Shown here: positions 16,670 through 25,032 of the stretch, one piece after another
How the letters are laid out: every line of letters starts with the position of its first letter
Position numbering within the stretch: the stretch's first letter is position 1
Assembly: GCA_038329965.1 (NCBI GenBank)
Contig: JBBQNN010000011.1
Location: 1-64,000, forward strand
Direction: 5' to 3'
Length of the DNA: 64,000 nucleotides
Source: QHCA01 sp003244095
GTDB taxonomy: Bacteria; Actinomycetota; Actinomycetes; Mycobacteriales; QHCA01
The notes under the pieces: model-generated
Database searches by the model: none
What the model saw: the letters and a program-made list of their open reading frames with translations, nothing else
What the model was told of the DNA's origin: nothing
Translations under genes and position numbers: made by a program

Positions 16670-17683
16670 ATGGTCATCCTCATGCAACCCGGTGCCGGCG
16701 AGAGCGAACTCGACGAGGTCGTCCTCGCGGTGCGCAGCGCCGGCGGGAGCGCGTTCGTCTCCCGGGGGGTCAACCGCACGATCGTCGGCGTGGTCGCGGG
16801 CGAGGAGGTGCTGGAGGCACTGGACGGGCTGACGTTGCCCGGTGTCGCCGACATCGTCCGAATCACCGCTCCGTACAAGTTGGTCAGCCGGGAGAACCAC
16901 CCGCGCACGAGCACGGTGCATGTAGGTGACGTGCCGATCGGCCCGGACACCTTCACGCTGATCGCCGGGCCGTGCGCCGTGGAGTCCTTGGAGCAGACCC
17001 ACGAGGCGGCGCAGCTGGCCAAGAGCGCCGGTGCACGGCTGCTGCGCGGCGGGGCCTTCAAGCCGCGGACCTCGCCGTACGCCTTCCAGGGCCTCGGCGT
17101 CGAAGGGCTGAAGATCCTGGCCGAGGTGAGCGCGGCGACCGGGCTGCCCGTCGTGACCGAGGTGGTCGACGCGGGCAGCGTCGCCACGGTGGCGGAGTAC
17201 GCCGACATGCTGCAGATCGGCACTCGCAACATGCAGAACTTCGCCCTGCTTCAGGCGGTGGGCGCCGTCGGCAAGCCGGTACTGCTCAAGCGGGGCCTCA
17301 CGGCGACGTACGAGGAGTGGTTGATGGCGGCGGAGTACGTCGCGCAGCGCGGCAACCTCGACATCGTGCTGTGCGAGCGGGGGGTCCGGGGATTCGAGAC
17401 CAGCATCCGCAACATGCTCGACATCTCGGCGGTGCCGATGGTGCACGGCCTGTCGCACCTGCCGGTGATCGTGGACCCGTCACACGCGGCCGGCCGGCTC
17501 GACCTCGTCGTGCCCCTGGCGCGGGCCGCCATCGCCGCCGGAGCCGACGGCGTCATGGTCGACGTGCACGCGCATCCCGAGCAGGCCCGCTGCGACGGGC
17601 CGCAGGCCCTGCACGGAGCCAGCCTCGACGAGCTTGCCGACTCGGTACGGACGCTGCCGCCCCTGCTGGGGCGCGGCAGCTAG
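16670..17683 (+). CDS. aroF: 3-deoxy-7-phosphoheptulonate synthase, type I-beta
   Basis: 337 aa. This enzyme condenses PEP and erythrose 4-phosphate in the first shikimate step. Residues 1-75 are a ferredoxin-like N-terminal extension typical of the Thermotoga/Bacillus subclass. The barrel holds IAGPCAVES, the LLRGGAFKPRTSPYAFQG segment, IGTRNMQNF and PVIVDPSHAAG. A GAGG lies upstream of ATG 16670. It is unrelated in sequence to the type II enzyme encoded on the other strand 1 kb away. Its stop codon interlocks with that of the convergent threonine aldolase in a CTAG (17680-17683). Confidence 0.93.
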   Translation: MVILMQPGAGESELDEVVLAVRSAGGSAFVSRGVNRTIVGVVAGEEVLEALDGLTLPGVADIVRITAPYKLVSRENHPRTSTVHVGDVPIGPDTFTLIAGPCAVESLEQTHEAAQLAKSAGARLLRGGAFKPRTSPYAFQGLGVEGLKILAEVSAATGLPVVTEVVDAGSVATVAEYADMLQIGTRNMQNFALLQAVGAVGKPVLLKRGLTATYEEWLMAAEYVAQRGNLDIVLCERGVRGFETSIRNMLDISAVPMVHGLSHLPVIVDPSHAAGRLDLVVPLARAAIAAGADGVMVDVHAHPEQARCDGPQALHGASLDELADSVRTLPPLLGRGS

Positions 17684-18675
17684 CCGGCCAGTCGGGCCAG
17701 CACCTCGACGGCACGGTCGATGCCGGTGTCCCCGACATCGAGGTGGGTCACCAATCGCACCCGGGTCGGCCCGACCACCGAGATCAGCACGCCGTCGGCC
17801 CGCGCCTTCTCGGCAAGGACCGGCGCGTCGGCGGTGTCGAAGTAGACGAGGTTGGTCTCTACGGTCGCGGGATCCACGCCGACGGCCTCGGCGAGGCGGC
17901 CGGCCCGGGCATGGTCGTCGGCGATCCGCTCCAGGTGGTGCTCGAGCGCGTAGCTGCCGGCGGCGGCGAGGACCCCGGCCTGCCGCATGGCGCCTCCGAG
18001 GCGCGCCCGCAGGGCGCGCGCCGTGACGATGCGCTCGGTAGTCGAGACCACGACCGACCCGACGGGGGCGCCGAGCCCCTTGGACAGGCACACCGACATG
18101 GTGTCGAACAGGACGCCGTAGTCGGCCAGCGCGACACCGCCGGCGACGTGGGCGTTCCAGATCCGCGCGCCGTCGCAGTGCACGGCGACGGCACTGTCGT
18201 CGGCCAGGGACCGCAGCTCCCTCAACGCCTCGATGGGCTGCACGGCACCGCCGCCCCGGTTGTGGGTGTTCTCGACCGCCACCGCCTTGGTGGTGACCGT
18301 GTGGTATCCCGACGGCCGGATCATCGCGCGGACGTCGTCGACCGCGAGCCGCCCGCCGCGTGCGGTCCAGGTGCGGGTGGTGATGCCACCGTGCGCCGCC
18401 GCGGCGCCGTGTTCGTAGGTGACCACGTGGGCGTCGGCGTCGCAGATCAGCTCCTCGCCCGGCTGCACGAGCAGCCGCAGGCACAGCTGGTTGCCCATCG
18501 TGCCGGTGGGAACGAACAGCGCAGCCTCCTGCCCGAACAGCCCGGCGACGTGCTCTTCGAGCGCGTTGACCGACGGATCCTCGCCGTAGACGTCGTCGCC
18601 GACCTCGGCAGCTGCCATCGCTGTCCGCATGCCGGCCGTGGGTTGCGTGAGGGTGTCCGAACGCAGGTCGATCAC
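17680..18675 (-). CDS. Low-specificity threonine aldolase (beta-eliminating lyase family)
   Basis: 331 aa PLP enzyme cleaving threonine or allo-threonine to glycine and acetaldehyde. It opens with IDLRSDTLTQPT, the family's N-terminal signature. It has the ENTHNRGGGAVQPIE segment, the HCDGARIWNA motif with the Asp that pairs with the pyridine nitrogen, and the PLP-lysine segment SVCLSKGLGAPVGS. GTG 18675 overlaps the type II DAHP synthase stop by 4 nt (GTGA), so it is translationally coupled to an aromatic-pathway gene. Confidence 0.9.
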   Translation of the reverse strand: MIDLRSDTLTQPTAGMRTAMAAAEVGDDVYGEDPSVNALEEHVAGLFGQEAALFVPTGTMGNQLCLRLLVQPGEELICDADAHVVTYEHGAAAAHGGITTRTWTARGGRLAVDDVRAMIRPSGYHTVTTKAVAVENTHNRGGGAVQPIEALRELRSLADDSAVAVHCDGARIWNAHVAGGVALADYGVLFDTMSVCLSKGLGAPVGSVVVSTTERIVTARALRARLGGAMRQAGVLAAAGSYALEHHLERIADDHARAGRLAEAVGVDPATVETNLVYFDTADAPVLAEKARADGVLISVVGPTRVRLVTHLDVGDTGIDRAVEVLARLAG

Positions 18676-19979
18676 TGGAGCATCTCGGCGACGAGGAAGG
18701 CCAGCTCCAGGGCCTGTTGGGTGTTCAGCCGGGGGTCGCACGCAGTCTCGTAGCGGCCGGCCAGGTCCCCGTCGGAGATCTGCTGACCACCGCCGAGGCA
18801 TTCGGTGACGTCCTCCCCGGTGAGCTCGACGTGGATCCCACCAGGGTTGGAGCCCAGCGACCGGTGCACCTCGAAGAACCCGCTGACCTCGTCGACGATC
18901 CGGTCGAAGTGCCGGGTCTTGAAACCGCTCGGTGACTCGATGGTGTTGCCGTGCATCGGGTCGCAGGCCCACACGACGAGCCGGCCGGTGGCTTCGACCT
19001 TCTCCACGATGGGCGGCAGATGGTCGCGCACCTTGCCCGCGCCCATACGGCAGGTCAACGTGAGCCGCCCAGGTATCGCCTCGGGGTCGAGCCGCTCCAC
19101 GATCGCGGCGGCGTCCTCGGGCCGGACGGTAGGGCCGAGCTTGATCCCGACCGGATTGGCGATGTGTGAGACGAAGTCGAGGTGTGCCCCGCCGGCCTGT
19201 CGGGTGCGCTCCCCCACCCAGACGGTGTGCGCCGACAGGTCGTATGCACGCTCCCCGGACAGCCGGGTCAGGGCACGCTCGTAGTCGAGGATGAGGGCCT
19301 CGTGGCTGACGTACAGTTCGACGCTGCGCAGCGACTCGTCGCGGACCCCACATGCCCGCATGAACGACAGCGCGCGGTCGATCTCGGCGGCCATCGTCTC
19401 GTAGCGCTGGCCCGCCGGTGAGGTGCGGACGAAGTCCTTGTTCCAGTCGTGCACGTCATGGAGGTCGGCGAGGCCGCCGGTGGCGAAGGCCCGAAGGAGG
19501 TTCAGGGTGGTCGACGCCGAGGAGTAGGCGCGCAGCATGCGTTCGGGGTCGGGCACCCTCGACTGCGGGTCCGGCGCGAAGGAGTTGACCATGTCGCCGC
19601 GGTAGGTCGGCAACCCGGCCGCGTCGAAATCGGCCGAGCGCGGCTTGGCGTACTGCCCTGCCATCCGGGCCACCTTGACGATCGGGACGCTGGCGCCGTA
19701 GGTCAGCACCACCGCCATCTGCAGCAGCGTCTTGGTGGTCGCGCGCAGCATCGACTCGGTCGCGCCGAAGACCTCGGCACAGTCACCACCCTGAAGCAGG
19801 AACGCCTCGCCGCGGGCCGCCGAGGCGAGGCGGTCGCGCAGGAGGTCGACCTCGCTGGGCACGACCAGCGGCGGCAACTCGGCAAGGGTGGCACTGACCG
19901 CCTGGAGCGCGGACGCGTCCGGCCAGGCCGGCTGCTGCGCGGCCGGCAGGCTCCGCCACGCGTCGAGGTCAACAGGCAC
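18672..19979 (-). CDS. aroG: 3-deoxy-7-phosphoheptulonate synthase, type II
   Basis: 435 aa plant-like class II DAHP synthase. Family hallmarks are LLQGGDCAE, KVARMAGQYAKPRS, GDMVNSF, YVSHEALILDYE and WACDPMHGNT, with the Cys, His, Glu and Asp metal ligands all in place. In M. tuberculosis AroG (Rv2178c) feeds chorismate and complexes with chorismate mutase. GTG 19979 has a TACGCT -10 (rc of 19986-19991) exactly 6 nt upstream and no Shine-Dalgarno. It is a second, non-homologous enzyme for the same reaction as the type I gene nearby. Confidence 0.95.
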   Translation of the reverse strand: MPVDLDAWRSLPAAQQPAWPDASALQAVSATLAELPPLVVPSEVDLLRDRLASAARGEAFLLQGGDCAEVFGATESMLRATTKTLLQMAVVLTYGASVPIVKVARMAGQYAKPRSADFDAAGLPTYRGDMVNSFAPDPQSRVPDPERMLRAYSSASTTLNLLRAFATGGLADLHDVHDWNKDFVRTSPAGQRYETMAAEIDRALSFMRACGVRDESLRSVELYVSHEALILDYERALTRLSGERAYDLSAHTVWVGERTRQAGGAHLDFVSHIANPVGIKLGPTVRPEDAAAIVERLDPEAIPGRLTLTCRMGAGKVRDHLPPIVEKVEATGRLVVWACDPMHGNTIESPSGFKTRHFDRIVDEVSGFFEVHRSLGSNPGGIHVELTGEDVTECLGGGQQISDGDLAGRYETACDPRLNTQQALELAFLVAEMLQ

Positions 19980-20020
19980 GTTGCCAGCGTAGCCCGGCGG
20001 GCCGGCGGCCGAAGCAGGCC

Positions 20021-21046
20021 TCAGCCGAAGAACACCTCGGCCTCGGCATAGCGCTCGAGCGGCACCAGCTTGAGCTCCCGGGTGGCCTCCGCGAGGGGTA
20101 CCCGGACGATGTCCGTGCCGCGCAGCGCGACCATGTTGCCCCAGTCGCCGTCGTGGGCCGCGTCCACGGCATGCAGGCCGAAACGCGTTGCCAGCACCCG
20201 GTCGAACGCCGTGGGCGTGCCCCCGCGCTGGATGTGCCCCAGGACGGTCGCCCGGCACTCGCGCCCGGTACGGCCGCGGATCTCCTCCTCCAGGACCACC
20301 CCGATCCCGGAGAGCCGGACGTGGCCGAACGCGTCCAGCTCGCCCTCGCGGACGGTCATCGTGCCCTCTTTGGGGGTCGCACCCTCGGCGACGACGATGA
20401 TCGGGGCGTAGTGCGTCTCGAAGCGCCGCTCGACGTAGGCGCAGACCTGCTCGATGTCGAAGGGCCGCTCGGGGATCAGGATGATGTTGGCCCCGCCGGC
20501 CATGCCGGCATGCAAGGCGATCCAGCCGGCATGCCGCCCCATCACCTCGACCACGAGCGCCCGGTGGTGACTCTCGGCAGTGGTGTGCAGCCGGTCGATC
20601 GCCTCCATCGCGATGGTCACCGCGGTGTCGAAGCCGAAGGTGTAGTCGGTGGCGTTGAGGTCGTTGTCGATGGTCTTGGGCACGCCCACCACGGGCACCC
20701 CGTCGTCGGTCAGCCGCTTGGCGACCCCGAGCGTGTCCTCGCCGCCGATCGCGATCAGCCCGTCGAGGTTCAGGTTGGTCACCGTGGCCCTGATCCGTTC
20801 CGGACCGCCCTCCACCTTGTACGGGTTGGTCCGTGACGAGCCGAGGATGGTGCCGCCCCGCGGCAGGATCCCGCGTACCTGCTCGACCCCGAGCGGCGCG
20901 ACGTCGGCCTCGACCGGGCCACGCCAGCCATCCTGGAACCCGACGAATTCATGGCCGTACACCCCGACGCCCTTACGGACGACGGCCCTGATGACGGCAT
21001 TGAGGCCGGGGCAGTCGCCCCCGCCGGTGAGGACTCCGATGCGCAT
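20021..21046 (-). CDS. pfkA: 6-phosphofructokinase, probably PPi-dependent
   Basis: 341 aa. It has the N-terminal GGGDCPGLNAVIR nucleotide loop, the PKTIDNDLNATDYTFGFDTA catalytic motif and the MGRHAGWIA segment. At the position that distinguishes donors, the sequence is GGEDT (Asp where ATP enzymes have Gly, E. coli 104) and Lys precedes TIDND (E. coli 124). Asp plus Lys is the signature of pyrophosphate-dependent enzymes such as that of Amycolatopsis. ATG 21046 has a TACGGT -10 7 nt upstream. It lies as a single gene between aroG and an RNase gene on the same strand. Confidence 0.9.
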   Translation of the reverse strand: MRIGVLTGGGDCPGLNAVIRAVVRKGVGVYGHEFVGFQDGWRGPVEADVAPLGVEQVRGILPRGGTILGSSRTNPYKVEGGPERIRATVTNLNLDGLIAIGGEDTLGVAKRLTDDGVPVVGVPKTIDNDLNATDYTFGFDTAVTIAMEAIDRLHTTAESHHRALVVEVMGRHAGWIALHAGMAGGANIILIPERPFDIEQVCAYVERRFETHYAPIIVVAEGATPKEGTMTVREGELDAFGHVRLSGIGVVLEEEIRGRTGRECRATVLGHIQRGGTPTAFDRVLATRFGLHAVDAAHDGDWGNMVALRGTDIVRVPLAEATRELKLVPLERYAEAEVFFG

Positions 21047-21075
21047 AGCCGAGACCGTATCGGCCTCGTTGCCAG

Positions 21076-21588
21076 CTAGTTGCCACCGCCCCATCCGTGC
21101 TCCAGCCGGTGCGCCTCCATGGCCTGCCAGCGCCGCAGGTTGTGCCGGGCGTCGGCGAGCGCATCGTGCTGGTCGGCCGGCGCGGGTGGCAGAGCCGGCC
21201 GGCCGAGATCGTCCCAACGCTGCCGGAGGTCCTTGGTGAACCTCGGCACCGCCCGCGGCAGCGCCGGCATCCCGCCCCAGAGCTGGCACAGCGCGACATG
21301 GTCGTAGGCGGCGTACCAGGCCCACAGCTCCAGACCCTCACCCGGCTCCGTGAGATAGGAGAACAGGTCGTCCGCGATCTCCTTCAACGACCGCCAGCGC
21401 GCATCGGCCGGCGCCGGCAGCTTGTCCAGGACGTTGGCCCGCACCCACGGGATCGCCTTCTCCGGCTCGAACTCGGTCGACACCGCATAGAACTCACGGG
21501 CCGCCTCGTCGACGGCGCCGATCGACACGAGGTCGATGGTGTGCCCATCCTCGATGAACTCACAGTCGTAGAACACCCGCCTGATCAC
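21076..21588 (-). CDS. Rv2179c-type 3'-5' exoribonuclease
   Basis: 170 aa DEDD-family exonuclease. It begins FYDCEFIEDG (the first Asp/Glu pair) and later has AYDHVALCQLWG and DQHDALADARHNLRRW, which supply the remaining acidic residues and the His. Rv2179c processes RNA 3' overhangs in M. tuberculosis and sits beside aroG there too. GTG 21588 was chosen because TACGGT (rc of 21595-21600) lies exactly 6 nt upstream and the frame before it is not protein-like. Confidence 0.85.
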   Translation of the reverse strand: MIRRVFYDCEFIEDGHTIDLVSIGAVDEAAREFYAVSTEFEPEKAIPWVRANVLDKLPAPADARWRSLKEIADDLFSYLTEPGEGLELWAWYAAYDHVALCQLWGGMPALPRAVPRFTKDLRQRWDDLGRPALPPAPADQHDALADARHNLRRWQAMEAHRLEHGWGGGN

Positions 21589-21819
21589 CGGCCGACCGTA
21601 CCTGCAGCGATGCGCGACCCTGAGCCGGGCGGGTGCCGGAGACCGGAGTGGGCGCGCGACGCCGCGACCCCTACCACCGATCGGCACCCGAAGCCGAGCC
21701 CGCCCACAGCCGCCCGCCCCTCCACACGTCCCGCCCTACCACGAGGCCGTCGGGCACGCCATCTGGCCCAAGTGGTGCGAGCCAGGCCAGAGTCAGGGTC
21801 AGGGCACTATCGTCCGGCC

Positions 21820-22635
21820 ATGACCTTTTCGATCGTGGCGCGCAGCTCGGATGGGCAGTCCTACGGCGTGGCCGTCGCCAGCAAGTTCCTCGCCGTGGGC
21901 GTCGCCGTGCCTGCCGCCGAGGCCGGCGTGGGCGCGATCGCCACCCAGTCCTATGCCAACCTGGCCTATCGCCCACAAGGTCTGGCCCTGCTGCGGACCG
22001 GCACCGACGCGGCGCACACCGTCGCCGGGCTGACCGCCGCCGACCCCGGCCGCGAGACCCGCCAGCTCGGCGTGGTCGGGGCGCACGGGGACGGTGCGAG
22101 CTTCACCGGCGCCGAGTGCAATGCCTGGGCGGGCGGCGCCACCGGCGCCGGCTACGCCTGCCAGGGCAACATCCTGACCGGGCCTGTTGTCGTCCAGGAG
22201 ATGGAGCGGGCGTGGCTGGCCGATCCCCCGGACGTGCCGCTCGCCGTCCGCCTGCTCGACGCGCTCGTCGCGGGCGACGTGGCCGGCGGTGACCAGCGGG
22301 GGCGCCAGAGCGCGGCGCTCTTCGTGGTCACCCCGGGCGGCGGGTACGGCGGCGGCAGCGACGTCTCGGTCGACCTCCGCGTCGACGACCACCACTCCCC
22401 GGTGCCCGAACTACGGCGGCTGCTCGACCTGCATGACCTGTACTTCGGCCGACCCGACCCGGCCGACGGCGTCGCGCTGCAGGGCGAGACGGCCGAGGAG
22501 GTGCGCCGGTTGCTGGACCGCCTCGGGCAGCCCGACCTGGACACCTGGATGGGCGTGGAGAACTACGAGGAACGATCGCTCCCGGGAGCGATCGACCCGC
22601 TGGTGCTGGCGAAGCTGCGCGAGGCCGCGCGGTGA
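21820..22635 (+). CDS. DUF1028 (Ntn-hydrolase-like) family protein
   Basis: 271 aa, no signal peptide. It matches the DUF1028 family from end to end: TFSIVARSSDG at the start, GAIATQSYANLAYRPQGLALL, GYACQGNILTGP, and GGGYGGGSDVSVDLRVDDH. The fold resembles Ntn hydrolases, but the reaction is not established. Family members are often next to peptidase, amidase or transport genes. ATG 21820 has TATCGT 6 nt upstream and no SD, implying a leaderless message. It overlaps glpK by 4 nt (GTGA), so the two are made together. Confidence 0.9.
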   Translation: MTFSIVARSSDGQSYGVAVASKFLAVGVAVPAAEAGVGAIATQSYANLAYRPQGLALLRTGTDAAHTVAGLTAADPGRETRQLGVVGAHGDGASFTGAECNAWAGGATGAGYACQGNILTGPVVVQEMERAWLADPPDVPLAVRLLDALVAGDVAGGDQRGRQSAALFVVTPGGGYGGGSDVSVDLRVDDHHSPVPELRRLLDLHDLYFGRPDPADGVALQGETAEEVRRLLDRLGQPDLDTWMGVENYEERSLPGAIDPLVLAKLREAAR

Positions 22636-24110
22636 CCGTACTGGCCATCGACGCCGGGACGACCGGCGTGACGGCGATCCTCGTCACCGACGACGGCTCG
22701 GTTCGGGCGCGTGGCTACGAGGAGTTCCCGCAGCACTTCCCGCAACCGGGATGGGTGGAGCACGAGCCGGAGCAGATCTGGCAGGCCGTGCTCTCGGCCT
22801 GCCGGCAGGCCGTCACGACCGCGGACGACCCGCCGACCTGCGTCGGCGTGACCAACCAACGCGAGACGGCCGTGCTGTGGGATCGCCACACCCTGGCCGC
22901 TCCTCGGCGGGCCATCGTATGGCAGGACCGGCGCACCGTCGCACTGTGCGAACGCCTGCGCGAAGCCGGGCACGAGCCACGGGTCAGCGAGCTCACCGGG
23001 CTGCGCCTCGATCCGTACTTCACCGGCACCAAGCTGGCCTGGCTGGCAGAGCACGACGGGCGCTCGTGGGAAGGCGTGCGGAGCGGGCGCACCCACCTCG
23101 GGACGGTCGACTCCTACGTCGTCGCGCGGCTCACCGGCGGCGCCGCGCATGTCACCGATCCCTCCAACGCCAGCCGCACCCTGCTGTACGACACCTTCGG
23201 CGGCGGTTGGTCGGCCGAGCTCTGCGAGCTGTTCGACGTGCCGATGGCGGCCCTTCCCGAGGTCGTGCCGAGCTCCGCTGAGGTCGGCCGCACCGATCCG
23301 AATGCCTTTCTCGGCCTGGACCTGCCGGTGGCCGGGATCGTCGGCGACCAGCAGGCCGCGCTGTTCGGCCAGGCCTGCTTCACCGACGGCCAGTCGAAGT
23401 GCACCTACGGCACCGGGTCGTTCGTGCTGATCAACACCGGTGGCTCCGCGGTGCGCTCCCGGCGCGGCCTGCTGACGACGGTCGCGTGGGACATCGGCGA
23501 CGGCCCGCAGTACGCGCTGGAGGGCGCCATCTTCGTGACCGGCGCGGCGGTGCAGTGGCTACGCGACGGGCTGGGCATCATCGGCCAGGCAGCCGAGGTC
23601 GAGGCGCTCGCCACCACCGTCGCCGACTCCGGCGGTGTGGTGTTCGTCCCGGCCCTGACCGGGCTCGGCGCGCCGGACTGGGACCCCCGGGCCCGGGGCA
23701 CGATCCTCGGCATCACCCGCGGCACGTCCCGGGCGCACCTGGCGCGGGCAACCTTGGAAGCGATCGCGTTCGAGGTACGCGACGTGGTCGACGTGATGAC
23801 CGGAGATGCCGGCCTGGAGCTCACGGAGCTGTCCGTCGACGGCGGCGCCAGCATCAACAACCTGCTCTGCCAGCTGCAGGCAGACCAGCTCGGCGTGCCG
23901 GTGCGTCGCCCACAGATCACCGAGACAACGGCGCTCGGGGCTGCTTTCCTGGCCGGCCTGGCGACCGGTGTGTGGTCCTCCACCGACGAGCTCGCCACCA
24001 CTTGGCGGCTGGACCGTCGTTTTGTCCCCACCGACGGCGCACGCGCCGACGGAAGTCATGGCCGTTGGCGTGCCGCGGTTGATCGCGCGTGCGGCTGGGC
24101 CGAAGGCTGA
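22632..24110 (+). CDS. glpK: Glycerol kinase
   Basis: 492 aa FGGY-family kinase that phosphorylates glycerol to glycerol 3-phosphate. It has the N-terminal IDAGTTGVTAIL phosphate-1 motif, VTNQRETAVLWD, the KCTYGTGSFVLIN segment, LTGLGAPDWDPRARG, and the C-terminal DGGASINNLLCQLQADQLGVPV adenosine motif. It starts with GTG overlapping the DUF1028 stop, and a strong hairpin follows the stop. No glycerol facilitator or glycerol 3-phosphate dehydrogenase is nearby; a Crp/Fnr regulator is the next gene. Confidence 0.93.
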   Translation: MTVLAIDAGTTGVTAILVTDDGSVRARGYEEFPQHFPQPGWVEHEPEQIWQAVLSACRQAVTTADDPPTCVGVTNQRETAVLWDRHTLAAPRRAIVWQDRRTVALCERLREAGHEPRVSELTGLRLDPYFTGTKLAWLAEHDGRSWEGVRSGRTHLGTVDSYVVARLTGGAAHVTDPSNASRTLLYDTFGGGWSAELCELFDVPMAALPEVVPSSAEVGRTDPNAFLGLDLPVAGIVGDQQAALFGQACFTDGQSKCTYGTGSFVLINTGGSAVRSRRGLLTTVAWDIGDGPQYALEGAIFVTGAAVQWLRDGLGIIGQAAEVEALATTVADSGGVVFVPALTGLGAPDWDPRARGTILGITRGTSRAHLARATLEAIAFEVRDVVDVMTGDAGLELTELSVDGGASINNLLCQLQADQLGVPVRRPQITETTALGAAFLAGLATGVWSSTDELATTWRLDRRFVPTDGARADGSHGRWRAAVDRACGWAEG

Positions 24111-24113
24111 GCT

Positions 24114-24156
24114 GGATCGGCGAGCTCGCACACAAGACGCGCGAGCCCGCCGATCC
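24114..24156 (+). terminator. Strong U-less terminator hairpin after glpK
   Basis: A 16-bp stem (24114-24129 with 24141-24156), one A/C mismatch and an 11-nt loop, starting 3 nt after the glpK stop. No T-run follows. Such I-shaped hairpins are the usual intrinsic terminator candidates in GC-rich actinobacteria. Confidence 0.7.
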
Positions 24157-24207
24157 CCCCCGATCCCGTGCCGGCCCCCCCAGAAATCGCTGCCGGCAAA
24201 GAGGAGG

Positions 24208-24291
24208 ATGTCGCGAATCCATGTGACAGGCTGTCGAGGACCCGACCGTCCCGCTGTCCGATACCCGACAGGAGCAGATATCGCGTCATGA
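24208..24291 (+). CDS. Possible 27-aa leader peptide coupled to the Crp/Fnr gene
   Basis: ATG 24208 opens 27 codons and ends at a TGA that overlaps the regulator's ATG (ATGA at 24288-24291). The peptide begins MSRIHVTGC. GAGGAGG is directly adjacent to the ATG with no spacer, which is too close for normal initiation, so the start could differ or the message could initiate leaderless. The regulator's own AGGAG is 13 nt from its ATG, so coupling from this ORF would explain its translation. Confidence 0.35.
   Translation: MSRIHVTGCRGPDRPAVRYPTGADIAS
24225..24271 (+). promoter_or_regulatory. GACAG/CTGTC repeats upstream of the Crp/Fnr gene
   Basis: A palindrome GACAG-G-CTGTC at 24225-24235 is followed by CTGTC at 24254-24258 and GACAG at 24267-24271, an inverted pair with an 8-nt spacer. 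Four half-sites within 47 bases directly before a Crp/Fnr start suggest an autoregulatory operator. They do not match the classical TGTGA-N6-TCACA Crp site. Confidence 0.35.
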
Positions 24292-24977
24292 GTTCACCGG
24301 TGGCACATCCAGCCGATCTCCTGGCCGAGGTGGACGTGTTCGCCGGCCTCGAACAGGAGCTCAGGAGCCGGATCGCCGCCGCGGCTGTCCGGCGTTCCTA
24401 CCGGCGTGGCCAGTTGCTGTTCGTCGAAGGCGATCGAGGCGATTCGCTGCTCGTGCTGCTCAGCGGCGCGGTATCGGTGTTCCGGTCGGCCCCATCGGGT
24501 GAGCGCGCGCTGCTCAGCGTGGTCCGGCCGCCGGACGTGCTCGGCGAGGTATCCATTCTCGACGGATCCAACCGCTCGGCCTCGGCCGAGGCCATCGACG
24601 CCACCACGGCCCTGTCGCTGTCCCGGCCGGCTTTCCTCGACCTGGTGCACAGCCAGCCCGCCCTGCTCGACGCGGTCCTGCGCTCCCTCGGGGGGCTCGT
24701 ACGCAGGCTCACCGACCAGACAGCCGACTACGTCTTCCTCGACCTGGCCGGACGGGTCGCCAAGACGCTGGTCCGCCTGGCCGGCGCGGCCACCGGGGCG
24801 CCCGTCGTCATCGAACTCAGCCAGACCCAGCTCGCAGAGATGGTGGGTGGCTCCCGGCAGAGCGTCAACCAGGCCCTTGGCACCTTCGCCGTGCGCGGTT
24901 GGCTGCATGTGGAAGGGCGGCGGGTCGCCCTCGACGACCTCGCCGCCCTGCGCCGACGAGCCGGCGCGCCCAGCTGA
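24288..24977 (+). CDS. Crp/Fnr family transcriptional regulator
   Basis: 229 aa. An N-terminal cyclic-nucleotide-binding fold (about 10-125, with RGQLLFVEGDRGDSLLVLLSGAVSVF) is joined by a long helix to a C-terminal winged HTH (LSQTQLAEMVGGSRQSVNQALGTFAVRGWL). The phosphate-binding cassette is only partly conserved, so cAMP binding is uncertain. There are no Fnr-type N-terminal cysteines. ATG 24288 was chosen because the family alignment begins there. It may regulate the DUF1028-glpK pair immediately upstream. Confidence 0.88.
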   Translation: MSSPVAHPADLLAEVDVFAGLEQELRSRIAAAAVRRSYRRGQLLFVEGDRGDSLLVLLSGAVSVFRSAPSGERALLSVVRPPDVLGEVSILDGSNRSASAEAIDATTALSLSRPAFLDLVHSQPALLDAVLRSLGGLVRRLTDQTADYVFLDLAGRVAKTLVRLAGAATGAPVVIELSQTQLAEMVGGSRQSVNQALGTFAVRGWLHVEGRRVALDDLAALRRRAGAPS

Positions 24978-25032
24978 CCACCGCTCAGGTGGCCGGTCTC
25001 CGACCATGCGTCGAGGTCTCCCCGCCGGTGCC

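Noticed and set aside
24221..24237. Classical Crp box TGTGA-N6-TCACA before the Crp/Fnr gene
   Set aside because: Only the left half (TGTGA) is present; the right half reads CTGTC instead of TCACA.
24168..24287. 40-residue N-terminal extension of the Crp/Fnr protein
   Set aside because: Low-complexity and outside the family alignment; it would include the palindromic repeats and the leader ORF in another frame.
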